Assembly (NCBI GenBank): GCA_021325555.1
Contig: JAJPGY010000023.1
Coordinates: 1-64,000 of the forward strand
Direction of reading: 5' to 3'
Origin: Pseudomonadota bacterium
GTDB taxonomy: Bacteria > Cyanobacteriota > Vampirovibrionia > Obscuribacterales > Obscuribacteraceae
Length of the DNA stretch: 64,000 nucleotides
Shown: one piece after another, positions 33,254 through 40,130 of the stretch
Layout of the letters: each line of letters starts with the position of its first letter
Position numbering within the stretch: position 1 is the stretch's first letter
Program-made: the position numbers and the translations under genes
The notes under the pieces: model-generated
The model's database searches: none
What the model saw: only the letters and a program-made list of their open reading frames with translations
Told to the model about the DNA's origin: nothing

Positions 33254-35053
33254 CTATGTCGTTTGAGGAACAGCGGCCGCCGGAGCCTGCTGGGGCTCAT
33301 CTCCCCGCCGGCACCAGTAGACGGTGCCGAAAGCAAAGAGCATGGTCACCACCCCGCCCACCATCCAGCCCCAGTCCAGGGTCGGGATCGGCAGCGGATA
33401 GTTGAGCGTCACCCCGTTAAGCGAGTTGGGGCTCGGCAGCTGCGTGGCCGGGTTCATGCGATCGGCGAACATGACGTAGTCATGCATCCAGCGGTTGGTC
33501 ACCATGAAATCCGTCAGGCTCAGATAGTGCGGGTGGGTCGCCGGCGTGAAGGTGGGCATCCAGGTCACCAGCCAGTCGAGCGCCGTGTGCTGCTGGCAGG
33601 CCGCGTTCACCTGCTCCAGCGCCTGCTTGAGCTCGGGACCGCCCTTGGGCAGGAACATGGTCTTGACGATGTCCTGGAAGTCCATGTTATAAGGCAGCGA
33701 CGTGTACTGCGTGACCGGCATCAGCTTGCGGCAGAGATCCTCGAGGCGGCCGTGATCCGGGATCGCCCAGCTCACCAGCTGATAGGCGAACTGGTGCATC
33801 ATCGGGTCCATTGCCAGCTCGGTCTTGGCCATGAAGTAATAGATGACGGCGACCAGTGTTTGAACGGCGCCGAGAACACCCATCACCATGGCGCCGGAAG
33901 CGTGCTTCAGCCGCTGCTTGAGGTCGGCCGCGGTAAGGAACAGGCAGCACTGCCAGATTATCCCGATGTCGCACATCAGCCAGAGGAAATCGCGCCAGTA
34001 GGGCGGATCGTTGTGAATGTTGGCGATGTTGAAGATGATCAGGAAGGAGAACATGATCCAGTTGATACCGCCCATGAGGGCGACCATGAAGATGAAGGGC
34101 CGCTTGCCGAGCTCCTTCTCCGGACCGGTGATCGCGCACTCGATGAAGGGGAGCAGGATGACGGTCAGCGGGATCAGGATGGTGATCTCCGTTGCCACCA
34201 CGGGCTCCAGGTACTTGTACATCTGATAAAGACCGAGGAAGTACCAGTCGGACAGGATCGGCAGCGGCGTCACATCAGGATTCGATCTGGCGCCGATGGC
34301 CGCCGGCAGGATGACGGCCACTGCCACGAGCATGCCGGTGATGATCAGGCGCTTGGTCCAGTTGATCGGCATGCGCAGGTAGGAATTCTTATAGAAGTAC
34401 AGCTCGACGAAAATGAGGGGTATGAGCGAGAAGGCCAGGTGGATGGAGAAGAAGCGGGTGATTGTCTCCTGGGTAATAGCCCCGCCCGCCCCGAGCAGAA
34501 ACTCGGCCGTGTTCCAACCCATGTGCAGCGATTTCACGAGCGGCTGGTAGAAGTCGCCCATGACCGGAAACTGATCCATGTAAGTGGGGAAGGTGGCGAA
34601 CACCTTGGTTGCCCAGAACGCGCGCTGGTTCCAGATGAGCAGGTAGCCGGTCAACCCCGAGTAGAGCGACAGCAGGATCGTGATGAGCCCGATGGCGATG
34701 TTGAACTCCTTGCCCGGCTTGTAGTCGGCACAGAGGAACATGCGGAACATGCGCATGGTGGCGGCAATTATCATCGCGTCCGCCCCGTACTTGTGCATGC
34801 CGCGGATCAAGCCGCCGAACGGGATCTGGTGCTGGATCTTCAATATCGAATCGAAGGCGCCGGCCTTGGTGGGGATGTACCACATGATAAGGACCAGCCC
34901 GGTGAGCATGACGATGAACCAGACCAGGTAGAAGATCTGCCCGAGCGCATAGAACGGGTTGGTTTTCGCCTCGTTCTGATAGTGCTCGTCGAAGATGTCG
35001 ATGTTGCTGAAGCGAGTCTTCAGCCAGTCGCTGACTTTTGTGATGGAGCCCAT
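33254..35053 (-). CDS. Divergent cytochrome b with one haem-ligand pair and a long C-terminal extension
   Basis: This 599-aa protein follows the cytochrome b/b6 pattern: IPFGGLIRGMHKYGADAMII (helix B), GYLLIWNQRAFWATKVF, ITRFFSIHLAFSLIPLIF (helix D) and a Qo-loop SDWYFLGLYQMYKYL that replaces PEWY. Only the first histidine of each helix remains (His87 and His205). The second positions are Arg101 and Tyr219/Phe220, so the haem b(H) site appears lost while b(L) ligands stay. About 200 extra C-terminal residues (several helices, a large soluble loop, a final membrane helix) are not part of usual cytochrome b, and no CxxCH is present. ATG 35053 is chosen; a TTG at 35080 overlapping the Rieske stop is an alternative. 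Confidence 0.88.
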   Translation of the reverse strand: MGSITKVSDWLKTRFSNIDIFDEHYQNEAKTNPFYALGQIFYLVWFIVMLTGLVLIMWYIPTKAGAFDSILKIQHQIPFGGLIRGMHKYGADAMIIAATMRMFRMFLCADYKPGKEFNIAIGLITILLSLYSGLTGYLLIWNQRAFWATKVFATFPTYMDQFPVMGDFYQPLVKSLHMGWNTAEFLLGAGGAITQETITRFFSIHLAFSLIPLIFVELYFYKNSYLRMPINWTKRLIITGMLVAVAVILPAAIGARSNPDVTPLPILSDWYFLGLYQMYKYLEPVVATEITILIPLTVILLPFIECAITGPEKELGKRPFIFMVALMGGINWIMFSFLIIFNIANIHNDPPYWRDFLWLMCDIGIIWQCCLFLTAADLKQRLKHASGAMVMGVLGAVQTLVAVIYYFMAKTELAMDPMMHQFAYQLVSWAIPDHGRLEDLCRKLMPVTQYTSLPYNMDFQDIVKTMFLPKGGPELKQALEQVNAACQQHTALDWLVTWMPTFTPATHPHYLSLTDFMVTNRWMHDYVMFADRMNPATQLPSPNSLNGVTLNYPLPIPTLDWGWMVGGVVTMLFAFGTVYWCRRGDEPQQAPAAAVPQTT

Positions 35054-35072
35054 CACCCCGGCTTGTGCTGTA

Positions 35073-35642
35073 CTAGGCAATTCCCCCGGCCTCCAGTGAA
35101 GCGATGACGATCTTGGTGCCTTCCTTCTTGATGTCGAACTTTCTTGGCGGGCGCGGCGCCGGGCCGCTCACCACCTTGCCGCCGTTCAAGATGTCGTAGA
35201 CGCTCAGGTGGCAGGGGCAGCAGAACATCGGGCGCTCGGCAAAAGCGTAATTGTAGCCTTTGGCGATCTCGTCGTGGTCCTTGACGAAGTTGAAGATGCA
35301 GCCGAGGTGCGGGCAGATGCGGCTGTAGGCGACGATGTCGCCGGTGGGCAGCTTGACGGCAAACCCGGGCACCTTGCGGACCTCCATGCCCTCCGGGTTG
35401 TATTCCTTGTATGTCTGGGCGAAGGTGAAGGGCAGGCAGGTCCAGGGCTCGGGGAAGTCGCTCTCGTCGAAGGAGACCTCCTTGAGCGGCGCCGGTTGAT
35501 CGGAGGGACCCAGGAGGTCGAGCGGCTTTATTGTCGGGCGCAGGAAGCGCAGCATCGGTGATATTGCCAGCCCGAACGTGAAAGCCAGCGGCACCGCTGC
35601 CGCCGTCTTCAATAGGAATCGTCTGGATGTACCTTCTGTCAT
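35073..35642 (-). CDS. Rieske iron-sulfur protein, Tat-exported
   Basis: This 189-aa protein begins with a twin-arginine signal-anchor (SRRFLLKTAAAVPLAFTFGL). It carries both Rieske cluster boxes, CPHLGC and CCPCHLS, near residues 130-160, with the Cys and His ligands of a [2Fe-2S] centre. GGKVVSGPAPRPPRKFDI after box 2 is the typical proline loop. It is encoded between the di-haem cytochrome c and the divergent cytochrome b. It should take electrons from quinol at the Qo site and pass them to the cytochrome c. ATG 35642 has AGGA upstream. Confidence 0.95.
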   Translation of the reverse strand: MTEGTSRRFLLKTAAAVPLAFTFGLAISPMLRFLRPTIKPLDLLGPSDQPAPLKEVSFDESDFPEPWTCLPFTFAQTYKEYNPEGMEVRKVPGFAVKLPTGDIVAYSRICPHLGCIFNFVKDHDEIAKGYNYAFAERPMFCCPCHLSVYDILNGGKVVSGPAPRPPRKFDIKKEGTKIVIASLEAGGIA

Positions 35643-35679
35643 GATTTTGTATCCTGTGATTGGTGTGTCTGCTTCCACT

Positions 35680-36450
35680 CTACTGCGTTTTGGCTGGCGC
35701 GGGCGCGGTCGTCTCCTGACCGGGCGCCAGAGCCTGCGAGTGGAAGTGCCGGACGTAGGCGACGAGCTTGCGGATGTAGGCCTGGTCGAACGTCACATTC
35801 TTGGCGCTGTCCTTCTTGTTGAGGAAATTAGGCATGCCGGCCCAGTTGATGCCGTTGGCGATGTGATCGTAGAGTAGATCGTCCGTTCGGTCATAAAAAC
35901 GGCTGTACTGGTGGAAGTTGGCCGGAACAGGCTCCATGTTGTGGGCCAGCGGCCCGTCGCCGTGCCCGCGCTTGCCGTGACAGACGGCGCAGTTGGAGCC
36001 GAACACCGCGTCTATCTGATCCACCTCGGCCTGGGCCAGCGGGGGAATGGCCAGCGAGCGCGTGTAGAAGACCAGATCCCAGATCTCCCGCCGCGAGGCG
36101 CTGTCTTTCAGCTTCGGGTGATTGACCCCTTCTTTGCCATAAGTAAGGAAGACATACTGATCGAGCGGCTTCTGCTTGGCCATGTACCGGGTGTCGCTTA
36201 GGTCGACCTGGCACTTGCCGGCGACGGGAGCGCCCGTGTCGCTGTGGCACTCGGCGCAGTGTAGCCTGGACCACACTTTTTTGCCGTCGGGGATGATCGG
36301 GTCGTCATCGGGAAAGATGACCGCGCTGGCCGACTCGGTGGCCGTGCGCCCGGCGAGCCCGGCTTCGCTTCCCTGCAAACTCAGCTGTTGCGAGCAGCCG
36401 GTCACAAGGCAGACCAACGGAATCAACAACAGCAACGCTTTGATTTTCAT
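35680..36450 (-). CDS. Di-haem cytochrome c lipoprotein
   Basis: This 256-aa protein has a lipoprotein signal (LLIPLVCLVTGC, lipid on Cys19). It has two haem-binding sites, CAECH (Cys65, Cys68, His69) and CAVCH (Cys154, Cys157, His158). Each begins a class-I-like cytochrome c fold; the second contains GHGDGPLAHNMEPVPANF, seen in periplasmic cytochromes of quinol-oxidase complexes. Lipid anchoring places it on a membrane facing the periplasm. Given its position between the oxidase and Rieske genes, it is the natural wire between the Rieske/cytochrome b complex and the cbb3-type oxidase. Confidence 0.92.
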   Translation of the reverse strand: MKIKALLLLIPLVCLVTGCSQQLSLQGSEAGLAGRTATESASAVIFPDDDPIIPDGKKVWSRLHCAECHSDTGAPVAGKCQVDLSDTRYMAKQKPLDQYVFLTYGKEGVNHPKLKDSASRREIWDLVFYTRSLAIPPLAQAEVDQIDAVFGSNCAVCHGKRGHGDGPLAHNMEPVPANFHQYSRFYDRTDDLLYDHIANGINWAGMPNFLNKKDSAKNVTFDQAYIRKLVAYVRHFHSQALAPGQETTAPAPAKTQ

Positions 36451-36451
36451 T

Positions 36452-36613
36452 CTAATATCCGAAAAAAGGAATCCAGGAGACGAGCGCCCACACCACGATG
36501 AGAGCGAAGGCGACGATGAGCGGCAGCGGCGGCGGTCCCTCGCCGATCCGGTACTCGGAGACCACCTCGTAGTGTTCGGTTTCAGCTGGCGCGGCTTTCT
36601 TCTCTTCGGCCAT
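36452..36613 (-). CDS. 53-aa single-span membrane microprotein
   Basis: A frame starting at ATG 36613 encodes a charged cytoplasmic-type lead (MAEEKKAAPAETEHYEVVSE), a proline hinge (GEGPPPLP), one membrane helix (LIVAFALIVVWALVSWIPFF) and ends GY. Its stop is one base from the start of the cytochrome c gene, and it lies 13 bp after the CcoS-like gene, so it is embedded in the operon. Size and topology are like small oxidase subunits (for example CcoQ/CcoH-type), but sequence similarity to those is not evident. Confidence 0.75.
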   Translation of the reverse strand: MAEEKKAAPAETEHYEVVSEYRIGEGPPPLPLIVAFALIVVWALVSWIPFFGY

Positions 36614-36626
36614 GACTAGCTCCTTA

Positions 36627-36884
36627 TCAATGCGCTACCGGCTCGTGCCGCTCGCCCCCCGCGCGCAGCTTCTCGACAGCCGCCCTGGCGCGGTCAGCTT
36701 TCTCGGTGGTGTCGCCGTCGTCGAGCATCTCGAATTTCGACCCCTCGATGTCCTCGAACTCGCCGTTCTTGAAGGCCCAGAGCATGGCCGCCACACCGAC
36801 CACGAAAAAGAGGCCGCAGACGCCGAACGCCACATAAAGACCCGGCTGGAGACCGACCTGATTCAAGATGCAATTAGGGCACAT
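36627..36884 (-). CDS. CcoS-like cbb3-oxidase maturation protein
   Basis: This 85-aa protein has one membrane helix (LYVAFGVCGLFFVVGVAAML) followed by WAFKNGEFEDIEGSKFEML, close to the CcoS hallmark in which W.....G.F.D.EG precedes an acidic end. CcoS is needed to insert cofactors into cbb3 oxidases. Here there is an extra Cys pair (MCPNC) at the N-terminus and a charged 40-residue tail. ATG 36884 begins 2 bp after the stop of the fused cytochrome subunit, with GGAGAG as ribosome site. The 3' end contains a 17-bp match to the repeat at the left edge of the window. Confidence 0.75.
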   Translation of the reverse strand: MCPNCILNQVGLQPGLYVAFGVCGLFFVVGVAAMLWAFKNGEFEDIEGSKFEMLDDGDTTEKADRARAAVEKLRAGGERHEPVAH

Positions 36885-36886
36885 AT

Positions 36887-37846
36887 TTACTCTCCACCGG
36901 ACGGGGGCTCCCACTGTTCCTTGGTCAGGATCGGCAGCTGCTCGACCTTGACCTTATTCAATTGCCTGAGGTTGTCCACGGTCTCTTCCCTGTCGCGGTC
37001 CTTGGACAGCGTCTTCAGGTAAGCGACCAGATACCAGCGCTGCTCCGGCGTCAGGATGCCGCCGCGCGGATCGGCCAGCGTCGCCCCGTCGCCCCAGCGC
37101 GGCATGCGCGTGCCGGGCACGCCCTCTGTGATCCGGTAGAACCAGAAGTCATCGGGGTACTGCTTGTAGAACGGGCGGGTGAAGTTGGCCGGCTTCTTCT
37201 CCAGCGAGATCGAGTTGGGTCCGTTGCCCAGCCCTTCCATGCCGTGGCAGGCCGCGCAGTTCTGGATGTAAAGACCGCGCCCGGCGTTGGCCGCCGCGTC
37301 CGAGTTGGTGTCCACCGTCTTGGTGGCCAGTGCCAGCTTATACTCCTCCGGGGCTTCCACGTAGGCGGTCACCTTCTTCTCGCGCCCGTTGCCCAGGGTC
37401 TGAATGTATGCCACCAGATCGTTCATATCCTTATCCGACAGGTAGCTGAAGCTGGGCATGATCGAGCCCGGCTTCACGGCCCGGGGGTTGATCAGGTGCG
37501 CCTTCTGCCATTCGGAGGGAAACTTGCCGCCCTCGTTGGTCAGGTCCGGACCGGTTCTGGCGGTGCCGAGCTGGTGCGGCGTTTCGAAGACATAGTCGCC
37601 GGCCTTGACCAGCGGCCCGTAGCCGCGGTCCTGCAGGCGCGTGAACTGGGTGTGGCAGTAAAAGCAGCCCTCACGCACGAAAACCCGCCGCCCCCGGGCC
37701 GGGTCGGCATGCGCCTTCTCATCATATGAATAGACGTTGCCGTTGCCCGACGGCTTCGGGTTGAAGAGCACCATCGGCATGAGCACGGTCGCCCAGATGA
37801 TAAGGAAGAAGGTAATGAGAACGCCAAGCGCGCCCGCGCGATACAT
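36887..37846 (-). CDS. ccoO: Fused CcoO-type and CcoP-like cytochrome c subunit of cbb3-type oxidase
   Basis: This 319-aa membrane-anchored protein has one N-terminal helix (ALGVLITFFLIIWATVLMPM). The CcoO core shows EGCFYCHTQ (Cys61, Cys64, His65), RTGPDLTNEGGKFPSEWQKA and GSIMPSFSYLSDKDM with the haem-ligand Met. A second cytochrome c domain follows with CAACHG (Cys197, Cys200, His201). In proteobacterial cbb3 oxidases CcoO is mono-haem and CcoP is a separate di-haem subunit; here one CcoP-like haem domain is joined to CcoO. The start codon overlaps the ccoN stop (TGATG), so the two are translationally coupled. Confidence 0.9.
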   Translation of the reverse strand: MYRAGALGVLITFFLIIWATVLMPMVLFNPKPSGNGNVYSYDEKAHADPARGRRVFVREGCFYCHTQFTRLQDRGYGPLVKAGDYVFETPHQLGTARTGPDLTNEGGKFPSEWQKAHLINPRAVKPGSIMPSFSYLSDKDMNDLVAYIQTLGNGREKKVTAYVEAPEEYKLALATKTVDTNSDAAANAGRGLYIQNCAACHGMEGLGNGPNSISLEKKPANFTRPFYKQYPDDFWFYRITEGVPGTRMPRWGDGATLADPRGGILTPEQRWYLVAYLKTLSKDRDREETVDNLRQLNKVKVEQLPILTKEQWEPPSGGE

Positions 37847-39243
37847 CAGGCCCTGACCTCCGCTGCTTGTGCTTTCGCCCGTGCCTTCGCCTCAGCCCTG
37901 GCCGGCGTGTACAGGGTCTTGTAGGTGTTGTAGGCGAAGATGAACTGGCCGAGCACGATCATGATGCCGCTTATCGCCCTGAGGAACCAGTAGGGCCTTA
38001 TCTGCATGCTCCACTGGTCGATCGGGATTCCGAACTGCCAGCCCGCCGCCTGCACGAGACCGGCTATGGTCAGCGAGGCGAGCATGAGCCAGAAGCCCAG
38101 GAACTTGAGCCACCAGTGGGCACGGATGAGCCCCTGGCTGTGCCACTGCCTGCCGGAGACCCGCGGCAGGCCGTAATAGATTGCCGCCGACAGGATAAAG
38201 GAGAAGGTGCCGAGCAGCGCCAGGTGCGCGTGTCCGACCACCCACTGGCTGAAGTGCACGTACCAGTTGATCCAGCGCGTGGCCTGGAAGGGGCCCTGGA
38301 CGCAGGTGAAGAGATAGAACATGCACGAGGTGACCGTGAAGCGGGTGGGCATGTCGGTGACCATCAGCTGCCACTTGCCCTTCATGGTCATGAAGAAGTT
38401 GGTCAGAACCGTTAGCACCGGCACGAGCAGGAAGACCGAGGAGATGACCGCTATCGCCTTCAGCCATTCGGGAACCGGCGACTGAAGGATGTGGTGGGTG
38501 CCGGTGGGCGCATAAAACAGCGCGATGCCCCAGAAGCCGAGCATCGACAGTCCGTGGCTATACAAAGGATTGCCGGTGGTGCGCGGCAGCAGGTAGTACA
38601 TCATGCCCACGCCGACCGTGGTGAACCACATGCCCAGAATGTTGTGCCCGTAGAACCAGCCGACGATCGCGTCGTTCAAGCCGGGCAAATAGACGAAGGT
38701 TCTCTGCCCGATTAGATAGACGAGCGGGAACCAGAAGAGCGCCCCCAGGAAATACCACAGCGATACATAGAGCTTCTTCACCTTGCGGTGCACGATCGTC
38801 ATGTAGACGTTGAGCGAGATGCAGGCGAGCGCCACCAGGGCCATCACATCCAGCACCGCGCACAGCTCGGCGTACTCGCGGCCTTCGGTCACCCCGTTCA
38901 AAAGCGTGCAGAAGGCGCCGACCATGAGGAGGTTCCAGGCCCACATGGTGAAGTTGCCGAGCCGCTCGCTCCACAGCCTGGTCTTGGCCAGGCTGGGCAC
39001 CATGTAGTAAATGGCCCCGACATAGCCCATGGACAGCCAGCCGATGGCCACACCGTTGACGTGCCACATGCGCAGGTGCGGCATGGCCAGCTGGGGAACG
39101 TTGTGCACCAGATCCGGGTTGGAGAACTCGAGCCCGGCAAACATTCCGGCGCCCATGGCGAACAGCGACCACCAGATGGCCGATATCATGAAGTTGCGGC
39201 TGGCGCTTCCTTCCTGATTGCTGAGGATTCTGTCGACTAACAT
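37846..39243 (-). CDS. ccoN: cbb3-type cytochrome c oxidase subunit I
   Basis: This 465-aa haem-copper oxidase subunit is of the C family. About twelve membrane helices are present. Ligands include HLRMWHVNG (low-spin haem), GWFYGHNILGMWF (Cu-B His), THHIL (Cu-B pair) and QWVVGHAHLALLGTF (haem ligands). The protein lacks the A-family Glu/Tyr patterns and matches CcoN in length. It heads the minus-strand respiratory cluster. ATG 39243 has only a weak ribosome site, and a palindromic candidate operator lies 140 bp upstream. C-family oxidases have high O2 affinity, suggesting microaerobic respiration. Confidence 0.95.
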   Translation of the reverse strand: MLVDRILSNQEGSASRNFMISAIWWSLFAMGAGMFAGLEFSNPDLVHNVPQLAMPHLRMWHVNGVAIGWLSMGYVGAIYYMVPSLAKTRLWSERLGNFTMWAWNLLMVGAFCTLLNGVTEGREYAELCAVLDVMALVALACISLNVYMTIVHRKVKKLYVSLWYFLGALFWFPLVYLIGQRTFVYLPGLNDAIVGWFYGHNILGMWFTTVGVGMMYYLLPRTTGNPLYSHGLSMLGFWGIALFYAPTGTHHILQSPVPEWLKAIAVISSVFLLVPVLTVLTNFFMTMKGKWQLMVTDMPTRFTVTSCMFYLFTCVQGPFQATRWINWYVHFSQWVVGHAHLALLGTFSFILSAAIYYGLPRVSGRQWHSQGLIRAHWWLKFLGFWLMLASLTIAGLVQAAGWQFGIPIDQWSMQIRPYWFLRAISGIMIVLGQFIFAYNTYKTLYTPARAEAKARAKAQAAEVRA

Positions 39244-39382
39244 CTACTACACCGATTGGCTGAACGCCGCGTGGAAACGTAGTGAATTGTAGGTTACTTA
39301 CAACCGCATGCCGCTGCCGCAAGCTTTATAGAAAGCAAATTAAGGTTATTAGCTCGCCCTGCTTGCTTGCCGCGGAGCCGGG

Positions 39383-39397
39383 CATTTGTCACAAATG
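39383..39397. promoter_or_regulatory. Palindrome upstream of the respiratory cluster
   Basis: CATTTGTCACAAATG is a perfect 7-bp inverted repeat around a central C. It is the only extended palindrome noticed in the 192-bp gap between pth and ccoN. It does not match the FNR consensus TTGAT-N4-ATCAA exactly. An operator for ccoN control is inferred from position. Confidence 0.4.
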
Positions 39398-39435
39398 TTT
39401 TACACTGCGGAAAACGTATGGCGTCCGGATATGCC

Positions 39436-40038
39436 TCAGATCCCGTCGACGCTTGGCAGGATGTCGAGGTGCAGGCCGTTGAACTGATTGGCAGCCTGCT
39501 CCGTGCCCCGCTCGACCCAGAAGAGCACCGCCTGGCGCGCCATCTCCACGCAGCGCTCGACAAGCGGCCTGTCCGCTTCCGGGATCGCTGAAAGCACATA
39601 GCCGGCGCGCATGCTGCCGCCGGGGTCGGGTCCGGTGCCCAGTTTCAGCCGATCGAAATCTTTGCGCCCCCCGAACTCCTCGATAATCGACTCGATCCCG
39701 TGCTGCCCGCCGGCGCCGCCGTTTTTCTGAAAGCGCATCCTGCCAAGCGGCAGCGAGACATCATCGTGCATCACCAGCATGTCCGCCTGCGCGATCTTGT
39801 ACCAGGAGACCACCGCGCGGACCGCTTTGCCGGAGAGGTTCATATAAGTGGTCGGTTTGGCCAGCAGCACCGGCTGCCCCTGAATCTCCAGCCTGGCGAG
39901 ATCGCAGAACAGATCTTTCCTGGCCGAGAAGTGGGCACCGGATGTAGTGCCGATCCTGTCGGCCACCCAGAAGCCGAAGTTGTGCCGGGTCATCCGGTAT
40001 TCCGGACCGGGATTGCCAAGGCCTACAATAAGCTTCAT
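39436..40038 (-). CDS. pth: Peptidyl-tRNA hydrolase
   Basis: This 200-aa enzyme recycles peptidyl-tRNA. It starts with MKLIVGLGNPGPEYRMTRHN (catalytic His19), then KPTTYMNLSGKAV, HDDVSLPLG with the conserved Asp, and GGAGGQHGIESI. Length is normal. ATG 40038 is chosen at the family start; upstream in-frame sequence is not conserved-looking. It is divergent from gcvPA and upstream of, but separated from, the ccoN cluster. Confidence 0.96.
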   Translation of the reverse strand: MKLIVGLGNPGPEYRMTRHNFGFWVADRIGTTSGAHFSARKDLFCDLARLEIQGQPVLLAKPTTYMNLSGKAVRAVVSWYKIAQADMLVMHDDVSLPLGRMRFQKNGGAGGQHGIESIIEEFGGRKDFDRLKLGTGPDPGGSMRAGYVLSAIPEADRPLVERCVEMARQAVLFWVERGTEQAANQFNGLHLDILPSVDGI

Positions 40039-40084
40039 CGCTGCGCCCTTTTTGCACGGCCGGGACCGCTCCGGCCGGCACTCA

Positions 40085-40092
40085 AGTATACT
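40085..40092. promoter_or_regulatory. Shared -10-like palindrome between pth and gcvPA
   Basis: AGTATACT presents TATACT on both strands in the 92-bp divergent gap, 39 bp before gcvPA and 47 bp before pth. It could serve as the -10 element for either gene. No clear -35 hexamers were found. Confidence 0.3.
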
Positions 40093-40130
40093 AATGGCAA
40101 ACCGGCAAGACGCGCGAAGGTACCTGCAAA

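Noticed and set aside
32837..35107. Very long plus-strand open frame opposite the cytochrome b and small membrane-protein genes
   Set aside because: The minus strand encodes clear cytochrome b, and the plus-strand translation is His/Arg/Gln/Asp-rich low-complexity text typical of antisense reading in G+C-rich DNA.
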